Positions 35,916 through 43,832 of a stretch of 64,000 nt of DNA are shown in pieces. Location of the stretch: assembly GCF_041060425.1 (NCBI RefSeq), contig NZ_JAULBC010000002.1:1116001-1180000 (forward strand), in the 5' to 3' direction. The stretch comes from Danxiaibacter flavus (GTDB lineage: Bacteria; Bacteroidota; Bacteroidia; Chitinophagales; Chitinophagaceae). The first letter of the stretch is position 1. Each line of letters starts with the position of its first letter. The position numbers were made by a program, and so were the translations under genes. The notes under the pieces were generated by a model. It was not told the origin of the DNA, did no database searches, and was given only the letters and a program-made list of their open reading frames with translations.

Positions 35916-36581
35916 TTAAACAGGTTTTACAAACAAGACCTCCGCTAACTGTTTTGAAAGGTTAACGGCTGCATGGTTTTTAATTTTAACTTCTACTGAG
36001 TTATCAAAACTGAATCTCTTTTTTACTTCAAGTCTTGTTCCTAAACCGATGTTTTTATGACTAAGAAGTTCGAGTAGTTCTGAAGACTGATCCTTTACGG
36101 ATGTTACTTCTGAAAGCTTATTCAACTGAAGGTCGCAAAGGCATATATAATGGGGAGCCTGTATTCTGCCGTTGCTATCGGGAATAGGATCTCCATGAGG
36201 ATCAAAGCGTGGAAACGCAAGATAAGCGTCCAGTTTATCGATCAGTTTTTTGCTGGAAACATGTTCCAACTCTTCTGCAACTTCATGCACTTCATCCCAG
36301 CCGAACTTAAGTTTATCAACGAGGAACGATTCCCACAGCCTGTGCCTTCTCACTATATTCAATGCTACTTTTTTACCCTCAGGTGTAAGTGAAAAACCAT
36401 AGTAAGGTTTATAGTTCAGCAATTTTTTCTGTTTCAAACGCTTCAGCATATCTGTAACAGAAGCTGCCTTTGTTTGCAACTCGGCCGCCAGCTCATTTGT
36501 AGTGATCGCTCCTTCCGGTTTTTGAAGGTGGTATGCCGCCTTCAAATAATCCTCCTCAGCCGTTGTTAAATTTGACGACAT
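35916..36581 (-). CDS. mntR: DtxR/MntR-family metal-dependent regulator
   Basis: The 221-residue protein has an N-terminal winged helix (TTAEEDYLKAAYHLQK; TNELAAELQTKAASVTDMLKRL) and a metal-binding dimerisation domain with HEVAEELEHVSSKKLIDKLD, the paired Glu/His ligands of the family. A C-terminal FeoA/SH3-like domain (about 145-221) follows. It would repress the coupled transporter when Mn2+ or Fe2+ is plentiful. A perfect 18-bp palindrome lies 10 nt upstream of the ATG. Confidence 0.92.
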   Translation of the reverse strand: MSSNLTTAEEDYLKAAYHLQKPEGAITTNELAAELQTKAASVTDMLKRLKQKKLLNYKPYYGFSLTPEGKKVALNIVRRHRLWESFLVDKLKFGWDEVHEVAEELEHVSSKKLIDKLDAYLAFPRFDPHGDPIPDSNGRIQAPHYICLCDLQLNKLSEVTSVKDQSSELLELLSHKNIGLGTRLEVKKRFSFDNSVEVKIKNHAAVNLSKQLAEVLFVKPV

Positions 36582-36590
36582 TAAAAAAAA

Positions 36591-36608
36591 TTTTAGACAA
36601 ATCTAAAA
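36591..36608. promoter_or_regulatory. Perfect palindrome, likely MntR operator
   Basis: TTTTAGA-CAAA-TCTAAAA is a perfect 7-4-7 inverted repeat immediately upstream of mntR. Its TTTAGnnnnnnCTAAA shape resembles known DtxR/MntR operators, which indicates autoregulation of the mntR-mntH operon. Confidence 0.75.
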
Positions 36609-36682
36609 AAATAAATCAAAAATCCGGCGACTAATTAAAAAACAATAAAATAACGTGTCCTCATTGACGTTACATATACCTA

Positions 36683-36715
36683 TTTGCTAAATTTAAAATG
36701 AAAACCATACTTTTA
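36683..36715 (+). promoter_or_regulatory. Candidate promoter of the 316-residue lipoprotein gene
   Basis: TTTG (36683-36686), 21 nt and TACTTTTA (36708-36715) resemble the Bacteroidota TTTG/TAnnTTTG pair, 14 nt before the ATG. Confidence 0.4.
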
Positions 36716-36729
36716 CCTAAAAACCAGCC

Positions 36730-37680
36730 ATGCCCAAATGGAATTTTCTTTTGTTATTTTTAGTTTTCCTGATATCTTGTAGCGAGGGCAAAAAATCACT
36801 TTCCGGAAACCAGCCGGTTAAGGCAACTGACTTCTTTTCCGCATTTACACCAATTAATTTACCGGTTCAATACGCAGATACCAATCTGGCCCGTAAGTCT
36901 GACACAACAACCATAAGCTATGCGGTGTTCCACCAGTTTGTTCCGGATACAGCATTAAAAGCTTTTACAGGAAAGGATACCAACAAGACAAACATTCATC
37001 CTGTCGGGAAAATTGACAAAGAGAACGAGCTGTATTTACTTGCAAATTTTACACAACATAAAAAGACCCGTCTCGGAGTTTTTCTTTTTAATAAAGACAA
37101 AAAATTTGTTGCTTCCCAGGAACTTATGAGCAACCAGTATGATGATAATTACAGACATTCCACATCGATAAATAAGGAGCCGACATTTGTGATCGCCAAG
37201 GAAAGAATGACGCCTGACAACCAGTTTTTTTATACGAGACAGGGATATGCATTTAATGCAGAATCATCTTCATTCATGGTGATTATCAATGAGTCTAATG
37301 AGGACTCAAAGAAAATGAACACGATCATTAATCCGATTGATACTCTTGCTTCTAAAAATAAATTCAGCGGAGACTATATTGAAGATAAGAAAAACTTTAT
37401 GTCTGTAAGAGACACTAAAGATCCTAAACGCTACCAGTTCTTTATTCACTTCGAGAAAAATGATGGAGGCTGCACCGGTGAACTAAAGGGTGAATTAACA
37501 ATGGTTAGTGAAAATAAGGCCATTTTTAAAGAAAGCGGTGATCCCTGTGTTATAGATTTTACATTTAGCAACAGTTCGGTTAAGCTCAAGGAACAAGGCA
37601 GCTGTGGAAACCATCGCGGGATAAGATGCTATTTTGATGATTCATATCAAAAGAAGAAAAAGAAAGAAAAGAAAAAATAG
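36730..37680 (+). CDS. Hypothetical lipoprotein
   Basis: The 316-residue protein has a signal peptide ending in a lipobox (FLISC, Cys17). The mature part has a central beta-rich segment, and the C-terminal part holds three cysteines (GGCTGEL, DPCVIDF, GSCGNHRGIRC) that may form disulfides. It ends in a run of eight Lys and Glu residues. I recognise no family. It is divergent from mntR with its own promoter-like box and terminator (37732-37754). It is not obviously under metal control, although the mntR operator is about 120 nt away. Confidence 0.7.
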   Translation: MPKWNFLLLFLVFLISCSEGKKSLSGNQPVKATDFFSAFTPINLPVQYADTNLARKSDTTTISYAVFHQFVPDTALKAFTGKDTNKTNIHPVGKIDKENELYLLANFTQHKKTRLGVFLFNKDKKFVASQELMSNQYDDNYRHSTSINKEPTFVIAKERMTPDNQFFYTRQGYAFNAESSSFMVIINESNEDSKKMNTIINPIDTLASKNKFSGDYIEDKKNFMSVRDTKDPKRYQFFIHFEKNDGGCTGELKGELTMVSENKAIFKESGDPCVIDFTFSNSSVKLKEQGSCGNHRGIRCYFDDSYQKKKKKEKKK

Positions 37681-37731
37681 TATTGGCACGGAATTATTAC
37701 TATTTTAATACCCATGATCGCAATATCTTAT

Positions 37732-37754
37732 AAAAACGGTTAGCCGTTTTTTTT
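37732..37754 (+). terminator. Terminator of the lipoprotein gene
   Basis: AAAACGG (37733-37739) and CCGTTTT (37744-37750) flank the loop TTAG, and T8 follows. Confidence 0.75.
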
Positions 37755-37916
37755 GAAAAATATGTGTAATGCTGTCATATGTAAATTTTAGTTAGAACTA
37801 ATTGCGCTGCAAGGCAATAATGAATGAAACGCAGATGTAGACTGACTTTCGTCATTGAGCATATATGTTTTGTAAGTTATTTTGTGCAGGCCTTTTTATA
37901 ACAAAACCTAAAGTGT

Positions 37917-39569
37917 ATGAATTTTAGAAATTTTCAGGTACCCTACCCAGTTGATGATCGTTATTCAAAAAAAGTGGCTTATTTTTCAATGGAATTCGCC
38001 GTTCATCAACCCCTTAAAATTTATAGTGGAGGTTTGGGTTTTTTATCAGGCTCGCACATGCGCAGCGGTTACGAATTACGCCAGAACATTATAGGCATCG
38101 GCATTTTGTGGAAGTATGGATATTACGATCAGGCACGCAACCAGGATCAGACCCTGCAGGTAACCTGGATGGAAAAATATTACAGCTTCCTGGAAGATAC
38201 CGGAATTAAGTTCCAGATATTGATACATGATCACCCGGTTTGGGTAAAAGCATATTATCTCAATCCCGAAACGTTCAAAAGTGCTCCGATGTTCCTGCTG
38301 AGCACAGATCTGCCGGAGAATGATTATGTATCTCAAACCATTACACACCGTCTGTACGATGCAAACGTAGCGACCAAGGTTGCACAGTTTATTCTGCTTG
38401 GTGTTGGTGGTGCCAAGCTTGTTGATGAATTGAATTTCAATCCGGATCTGTATCATCTCAATGAAGCGCACGGTATTTCTGCGGCATTCTACCTGCTGAA
38501 TAAATTCAAAAGTGTTGATACCCTCAGAAAACATCTTGTATTTACAACGCACACTCCGGAAGAAGCAGGCAATGAAAAGCACGATATTTACCTGTGCCAT
38601 AAAATGAGTTATTTCTGCGGAATGAGTGTGGATGAAGTAAGGAAACTTACAGGCATCTACGATGATCAGTTTAATCACTCACTGGTTGCACTGCGCTTTG
38701 CGAAACTGGCAAATGGCGTTTCTCAATTGCACGGCCGCGTTTCACGTGAAATGTGGGGCAAATACGACGGCATCTGTCCTATCATTGCTATTACCAACGC
38801 ACAGAACTGGAACTATTGGGCAGACAAGCAATTGTACCGCGCAATGGAAGAAGCTAACGACTGGGCTTTCGATGACAGAAAAAAATATTTGAAGAAAAGA
38901 GCTTTTGAAATTGTTGCAGACCAAACAGGCAAGCTGTTTAATCCGAACGTATTAACTATCGTGTGGGCAAGAAGGTTTGCAGGCTACAAACGTGCAGATT
39001 TTCTAACGCAAACCCTGGAGCGTTTTAATAAACTTACCAGTAACGAAAAATATCCTATCCAATTTATTTGGGCAGGTAAGCCTTATCCTGTTGATTATCC
39101 TGCAATATCGCAGTTTAACAACCTGGTTCACATAAGCAAGAACTACAAAAATGTAGCGGTACTTATAGGTTATGAATTGGGGCTGAGCAAACGCTTAAAA
39201 CAAGCTTCGGATATATGGCTGAACAATCCACGCGTACCTCGCGAAGCTAGTGGCACCAGTGGCATGACCGCAGCAATGAATGGTTCTGTCAACTTCTCAA
39301 CTGACGACGGATGGATACCAGAATTCATCAACAACGGGCACAATGGCTTTGTTGTACCGCAAGCTGACTACGCAAACATGACCGTACAGGAACAGGATGA
39401 CTATGATTTGAACAAACTGTACGAAATACTGGAACAACAAATATTGCCGTTGTATTATGACAATTATGATACATGGCGCCAGGTGGTAAAGAACGGAATG
39501 CGCGATGTTCGCTTCCAGTTTGACAGTAACAGGATGGCACACGAGTATTACGAATTACTGTACATATAA
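37917..39569 (+). CDS. glgP: Alpha-glucan phosphorylase-like protein (GT35-type, PLP lysine replaced)
   Basis: The 550-residue cytoplasmic protein resembles the short alpha-glucan phosphorylases (FSMEFAVHQPLKIYSGGLGFLSG at the N-terminus in two parts, HLNEAHG, FTTHTP, IVWARRFAGYKRADFL). The hallmark C-terminal motif reads EASGTSGMTAAMNG: the position that carries the PLP-binding lysine in glycogen phosphorylases (SGTxxMK) is Thr451 (codon ACC). Phosphorolysis by the standard mechanism is therefore doubtful, and a different glucosyl transfer is possible. It is monocistronic with a 12-bp terminator. The symbol reflects similarity only. Confidence 0.8.
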   Translation: MNFRNFQVPYPVDDRYSKKVAYFSMEFAVHQPLKIYSGGLGFLSGSHMRSGYELRQNIIGIGILWKYGYYDQARNQDQTLQVTWMEKYYSFLEDTGIKFQILIHDHPVWVKAYYLNPETFKSAPMFLLSTDLPENDYVSQTITHRLYDANVATKVAQFILLGVGGAKLVDELNFNPDLYHLNEAHGISAAFYLLNKFKSVDTLRKHLVFTTHTPEEAGNEKHDIYLCHKMSYFCGMSVDEVRKLTGIYDDQFNHSLVALRFAKLANGVSQLHGRVSREMWGKYDGICPIIAITNAQNWNYWADKQLYRAMEEANDWAFDDRKKYLKKRAFEIVADQTGKLFNPNVLTIVWARRFAGYKRADFLTQTLERFNKLTSNEKYPIQFIWAGKPYPVDYPAISQFNNLVHISKNYKNVAVLIGYELGLSKRLKQASDIWLNNPRVPREASGTSGMTAAMNGSVNFSTDDGWIPEFINNGHNGFVVPQADYANMTVQEQDDYDLNKLYEILEQQILPLYYDNYDTWRQVVKNGMRDVRFQFDSNRMAHEYYELLYI

Positions 39570-39584
39570 TTAAGCCTTCCATAA

Positions 39585-39632
39585 AAGCCAAAGAACCTTT
39601 ACAAAATAAATGTTCTTTGGCTTCTTTATTTA
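39585..39632 (+). terminator. Terminator of the phosphorylase-like gene
   Basis: A 12-bp perfect stem, AAGCCAAAGAAC (39585-39596) and GTTCTTTGGCTT (39612-39623), is followed by a T-rich tail. Confidence 0.82.
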
Positions 39633-39670
39633 ATTATGCAGAGTGATGTCGTTACACACATCCGAATGCG

Positions 39671-39871
39671 TCAAAGTATCTCATCTTCAGCAAGCTGCTT
39701 ACCGTTATAAGATGCATATTTCAATACTGTTATCACCATCCATATTACCAGGAGCGGAGACAGAACGTACATCAATCCTATCAGCCATAAAGGAGCATTT
39801 AACTGCGTTAGAACAGTAAAAATCACGAGGTAAAGCGTGACGAAAATCGTTGCAAATTTGTGGTTTTTCAT
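39671..39871 (-). CDS. Small two-helix membrane protein
   Basis: The 66-residue protein has two hydrophobic helices (about 8-28 and 30-52) after a basic start (MKNHKF) and ends with an acidic tail (AEDEIL). It follows nadE on the same strand by 76 nt. No family is recognised, but the composition and placement support a real gene. Confidence 0.6.
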   Translation of the reverse strand: MKNHKFATIFVTLYLVIFTVLTQLNAPLWLIGLMYVLSPLLVIWMVITVLKYASYNGKQLAEDEIL

Positions 39872-39947
39872 ATTACGGTTTTCTTAATAAAGAACAAAAC
39901 CGCTGCCGGAAATCAAACCACTAGTTTTCAGCGACAATAATTCTGGT

Positions 39948-41630
39948 TTATGACAAATATTTACCCACTATCGGAACTCTCCTACCCACCCCAAAAGCTT
40001 TTGGTGAAACTCTGATGATGGGACAAAACTGATTCCGTTTGTATTCATTTGTGTTAACGAGTTTCAGTGTTCTGTCAACCAAAGCCGGATCAAATCCCTG
40101 TTCTTTTATCTCGGCGGGCCCTTGTCTCCTTTCGATGTATTGATACAGGATCTTGTCTAATATTTCATAATCGGGAAGACTATCACTATCTTTTTGTCCC
40201 GGCCTTAATTCTGCACTTGGCGGCTTGGTAATAATATTTTCCGGAATAATTTCTTTGTCACGGTTAATGTATCTCGCTAATGTATAAACCTGTAATTTGT
40301 AACAATCGCCCAATACGCCAAGACCACCGGCCATGTCACCATACAAGGTTCCATAGCCTGTTGAAAGTTCACTTTTATTGGAAGTGTTCAACAGTATGTA
40401 ACCAAACTTATTGGCTATTGCCATCAACAAATTACCGCGCGTTCTGCTTTGCATGTTTTCTTCTGCAAGAGAAAATGGCAGCCCGTTAAATACCGGTTCT
40501 AGTGTATGGAGAAATGCCTCGTAAATATCATTGATCCTGATAATGTCGTATGGATTGCTGAGATTCTTGCTAAGCTCTACAGCATCATCTACAGAGTGTT
40601 CAGTAGAAAAAGGAGATGGCATCAATATGGCCCGCACGTTTTCCTTACCAAGGGCATCACAGGCCAATGCCAGTGTTACTGCGCTGTCTATTCCTCCGGA
40701 AGATCCAATGATGGCTTTTGTAAAACCCATTTTTTTAAAATAATCCCTAATGCTTGTAACAAGCGCCTCATAAATATATTCAATGTGCAGATGCTCGTTC
40801 AACACCTGCGGCATAATATCTGAAGAAGGGATATGTTCACACTTTTCAACAATATCGTCTACTATGCATCCATCTTCGGTTATAACAACTCCACCGATTG
40901 CTTCTTCAAACATGGGTAACTGCTTACATATATTTCCGTGTTTGTCAAAAATAACAGAAGCCCCGTCAAACACTATTTCCGTTTGACTGCCTACTGCATT
41001 ACAGTAAAACATCGGCAGGCCATATTTTACAACATTTGCCTTAATAATGGCTTTACGGCCCTCGCTATGGGTATAATCAAACGGTGACGCGCTTAAGTTG
41101 ATCATCATATCCGGCTGCTGCTTCATCAATGCATCCATCGGGCACATACGATAAAGCGGATCGTCGCCAAGGTTCCAGATATCTTCGCAAATAGTTACTG
41201 CCAGTTTTTTTCCTTTATACTCAATCACGTTCCATTCGTAAGCAGGCTCAAAATACCTGTATTCATCAAACACATCGTACGTAGGAAGAAGAGTCTTATG
41301 TATTTCAGCTTTAACCTCTTTTTCATGGAGAAAAAATGCGGCGTTAAAAAGATCTTTTCCTTCACGTACAGGGTTTCGTGCGGGCGCGCCAACAAGCACT
41401 GCAATACCATCCGCATGCTGTTTTATTTCATCAATACTTTGATAACATTTGTTAATGAAATCGCTGAACTCAACAAAATCCCTGGCGGGATAACCACAAA
41501 CACACATTTCGCTAAAAACAACCAGATCAGCGCCTTGCTCTTTTGCTTGTTGAATGCCGCTTATAATCTTTTGTGTATTGCTTTCAAAATTGCCTATATG
41601 ATAGTTCTGTTGCGCTAAAACAATTTTCAT
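39948..41630 (-). CDS. nadE: Glutamine-dependent NAD+ synthetase
   Basis: The 560-residue enzyme makes NAD+ from deamido-NAD with glutamine nitrogen. The N-terminal nitrilase-fold glutaminase has the triad Glu41 (FSEMCVCG), Lys112 (IHKTLLP) and Cys148 (TICEDIW). The C-terminal synthetase has the PP-loop SGGIDS (311-316) and NTSNKSELSTGYGTLYGD. The length fits the two-domain bacterial form. A TAAATTTG box lies about 50 nt upstream (41682-41689, minus). It is divergent from gldB, an arrangement seen in other Bacteroidota. Confidence 0.95.
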   Translation of the reverse strand: MKIVLAQQNYHIGNFESNTQKIISGIQQAKEQGADLVVFSEMCVCGYPARDFVEFSDFINKCYQSIDEIKQHADGIAVLVGAPARNPVREGKDLFNAAFFLHEKEVKAEIHKTLLPTYDVFDEYRYFEPAYEWNVIEYKGKKLAVTICEDIWNLGDDPLYRMCPMDALMKQQPDMMINLSASPFDYTHSEGRKAIIKANVVKYGLPMFYCNAVGSQTEIVFDGASVIFDKHGNICKQLPMFEEAIGGVVITEDGCIVDDIVEKCEHIPSSDIMPQVLNEHLHIEYIYEALVTSIRDYFKKMGFTKAIIGSSGGIDSAVTLALACDALGKENVRAILMPSPFSTEHSVDDAVELSKNLSNPYDIIRINDIYEAFLHTLEPVFNGLPFSLAEENMQSRTRGNLLMAIANKFGYILLNTSNKSELSTGYGTLYGDMAGGLGVLGDCYKLQVYTLARYINRDKEIIPENIITKPPSAELRPGQKDSDSLPDYEILDKILYQYIERRQGPAEIKEQGFDPALVDRTLKLVNTNEYKRNQFCPIIRVSPKAFGVGRRVPIVGKYLS

Positions 41631-41681
41631 TCTCTGATTATTTACTAGTGATTACCGCATGCCTTTAAAGCGCTGCTATAG

Positions 41682-41689
41682 CAAATTTA
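41682..41689 (-). promoter_or_regulatory. Candidate -7 box of nadE
   Basis: On the minus strand this reads TAAATTTG, an exact TAnnTTTG match 52 nt before the nadE ATG. No -33 box is evident. Confidence 0.35.
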
Positions 41690-41822
41690 AGGCATTGAAT
41701 GATGAAGTTAGTTGCACTCAGTATGAATAACTTTAATACGAGAGCAACAATCGTCATTAACAAATGCTGAACAACAATCCGGCAACTTTTGCGTTATTTC
41801 GCGTGATAGTAAAAAGATATAA

Positions 41823-42884
41823 TTGAAAACAGGAATAAAAAAATACAACCCTTTTAGCCCAGGGTCGCCATACACTACTTTGTATATAATTGCAATAATT
41901 GCATTTGGGTTGTTTGCCTGCAACTCAAACAGAAAGATCCCTGATGTTTCCGGCGTTCAGGTTAATGTAAAAGTTGACCGTTTTGAGAAGGACTTTTTTT
42001 CCATTGATACCAATAAAGTAGAGGCTTCACTAAACACATTGCAAACGAACTACGGAGCTTTTTTAAATGACTATCTCTACAATATTCTTGCAATACCACC
42101 TTTTCCTGATAGCGTTATTCCTAAGGTAAAATTGTTTATTCACGATTACAAGCCGATTTATGATTCGGTGCAGCAACGGTTTGCAACGTTTAAAGAAGGC
42201 GAAGAAATCAAGAGAGGTTTACAGTTTATAAAATATTATTTCCCAAAATACAATCCCCCTGCAAACATCATTACGTTCGTCGGACCACTGGAAGGATATG
42301 GCAACGTACTAACGGGGAGCGGTATTGCTGTTGGCTTGCAATTATACCTTGGCAAAGATTTTTCCATCTATCATACAGAGTACATCAATAATGTTTATCC
42401 TGAATACAGGTCAAGAAGGTTTGAACCTTTATACATAGCCGCCAATAGTATCAGAAACATAATTGATGATATGTTTCCATATAACGCTACCGGCAAACCA
42501 TTGATAGATCAGATAATTGAACAGGGTAAACGCCTTTACCTGCTCGATCAATTTTTGCCTGAAACAGCAGATTCAGTTAAGACAGGTTATACACAACAGC
42601 AACTGGATGCCTGCTATAAGAATGAAGCTTTTATCTGGAGCTTTTTCCTTCAAAACAATTTGCTGTATCAAAACGATCCTTTTCAGATAAGAGATTATGT
42701 AAATGACGGACCAAAAACGCCGGCATTGAGCGAGGCATCGCCCGGAAACATAGGCCAGTTTGTCGGCTGGCAGATCGTGAAAACATGGATACAGAAAAAT
42801 AAAGAAGCTACCCTGGAAACCTTGATGCGAACACCAGCAAGGCAATTGTTTGAGGAGGCGAAGTATAAACCGAGAAATCCCTGA
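41823..42884 (+). CDS. gldB: Gliding motility lipoprotein GldB
   Basis: The 353-residue lipoprotein has a TTG start. No ATG or GTG precedes the signal sequence, and a TTG 57 nt further on would lose the basic n-region. The lipobox is GLFAC (Cys33). Family features are VDRFEKDFFSIDT near the mature N-terminus, FVGPLEGYGNVLTGSGIAVGLQLYLG, and GNIGQFVGWQIVKTWI towards the end. GldB is needed for gliding and for the type IX secretion-linked machinery of Bacteroidota. gldC, often adjacent, is not next to it here. Confidence 0.88.
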   Translation: MKTGIKKYNPFSPGSPYTTLYIIAIIAFGLFACNSNRKIPDVSGVQVNVKVDRFEKDFFSIDTNKVEASLNTLQTNYGAFLNDYLYNILAIPPFPDSVIPKVKLFIHDYKPIYDSVQQRFATFKEGEEIKRGLQFIKYYFPKYNPPANIITFVGPLEGYGNVLTGSGIAVGLQLYLGKDFSIYHTEYINNVYPEYRSRRFEPLYIAANSIRNIIDDMFPYNATGKPLIDQIIEQGKRLYLLDQFLPETADSVKTGYTQQQLDACYKNEAFIWSFFLQNNLLYQNDPFQIRDYVNDGPKTPALSEASPGNIGQFVGWQIVKTWIQKNKEATLETLMRTPARQLFEEAKYKPRNP

Positions 42885-43233
42885 TCAGGACTGGGATTTT
42901 GCCTGGACCAGGATTAGAGTCCGGACCGGGATTTGAAGGATTAGGGGATTAACGGGATGATTTTATGACCGGGATTTGAATAAGATTTAAAGATTGAAAA
43001 ATTCAGGGGCATACTAACCGAAGCTTGTTCTCGCACCTGAAGTTTTGAATTTTTGCTTTTGAATTTTGACTTAATTCGCCGCGTCGCCGCTTCTTCGCGC
43101 TCGCCGCGTGAAACCTTCGCGGGCTTTTTTTTGAATTTTGACTTTTGAATTTTGACTTAAATCGCCGCGCCGCTGCTTCTCCGCGCCCGCCGCGTGAAAC
43201 CTCTGCTTCAAGCTAATAGCTAATAGCTCAAAG
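42885..43233. repeat. Composite degenerate-repeat region between gldB and apaG
   Basis: No gene is seen in this 349-bp stretch. From 42888 there are GGACTGGGATT / GGACCAGGATT / GGACCGGGATTT words. TTTTGAA/TTTTGAC heptamers occur at about 43043-43070 and 43133-43157. A GC-rich unit following GAATTTTGACTTAA is duplicated at 43061-43116 and 43147-43202, and AGCTAAT heptamers run from 43211 into the apaG stop codon. Confidence 0.8.
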
Positions 43234-43620
43234 CTAATTATTCTTAAACGGTACGATCATTTCAAACGGAGGGATCTTTACCTTGAAAGTGGCTTTGGTA
43301 TTTTGATTTTCCATGATATAATAGCCGTACATGCGGCCCATTTCTGTACGGAGGTTGCATCCGCTAACATACTGGAACTGCCTTTGTGATTCTATTACAG
43401 GCTGAAGTCCGACAACACCCTCTCCTTCTACCTCACGTTGCTGTCCGTTACTATCAAAAATATACCACTGACGGCTTAGTAATTTGATCGTAAAATTGTT
43501 GTGATTTTCAATAGTAATACGGTAAGCAAACATGAACTCGTTATTCAACGGGTTACTATATTCCTGCTGATAAAATGTTTCAACGCTAATCTGAACACCT
43601 TCAGAAATTTTTGATACCAT
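43234..43620 (-). CDS. apaG: ApaG-domain protein
   Basis: The 128-residue protein is a single ApaG/DUF525 immunoglobulin-like domain: VETFYQQEYSNPLNNEFMFA, then LLSRQWYIFDSNGQ, the Gly-rich GEGVVGLQP loop, and MYGYYIMEN. The family is linked to Co2+/Mg2+ homeostasis and is fused to F-box proteins in eukaryotes. The molecular function is not settled. It has an ATG start. The stop codon TAG is one unit of an AGCTAAT heptamer array. Confidence 0.92.
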   Translation of the reverse strand: MVSKISEGVQISVETFYQQEYSNPLNNEFMFAYRITIENHNNFTIKLLSRQWYIFDSNGQQREVEGEGVVGLQPVIESQRQFQYVSGCNLRTEMGRMYGYYIMENQNTKATFKVKIPPFEMIVPFKNN

Positions 43621-43699
43621 ATTGAATCGCTTGCTTGTGGTAAAGTTAATAAATTATGTGAGAAAGTGGTAAACACCGGAGACAAGCACGATGTGTTAA

Positions 43700-43727
43700 T
43701 TGACAATTGAAAAGGGACAATTGAAAA
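43700..43727. repeat. Heptamer array, TTGACAA family
   Basis: TTGACAA, TTGAAAA, GGGACAA and TTGAAAA lie between apaG and the symporter terminator. Confidence 0.75.
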
Positions 43728-43768
43728 TGTGGGTTGACTGGAAATATGGCCAATCATTTATGGCACAT

Positions 43769-43795
43769 AAAAAAGGCCGGCAGAAACGCCGGCCT
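43769..43795 (-). terminator. Terminator of the Na+/sugar symporter gene
   Basis: GGCCGGC (43775-43781) and GCCGGCC (43788-43794) flank a 6-nt loop, with a T6 run on the minus strand. Confidence 0.88.
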
Positions 43796-43832
43796 GCTAT
43801 ATTAAAGCTTGTCGATTTTACTTCTCGTTCTT

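Noticed and set aside
38076..38678. 200-codon minus-strand open frame inside the phosphorylase-like gene
   Set aside because: It is antisense to a clear protein family, rich in Ile, Cys and His from codon mirroring, and has no independent signals.
41823..42884. gldB as part of a gldB-gldC operon
   Set aside because: No gldC follows. The next gene, apaG, is convergent.
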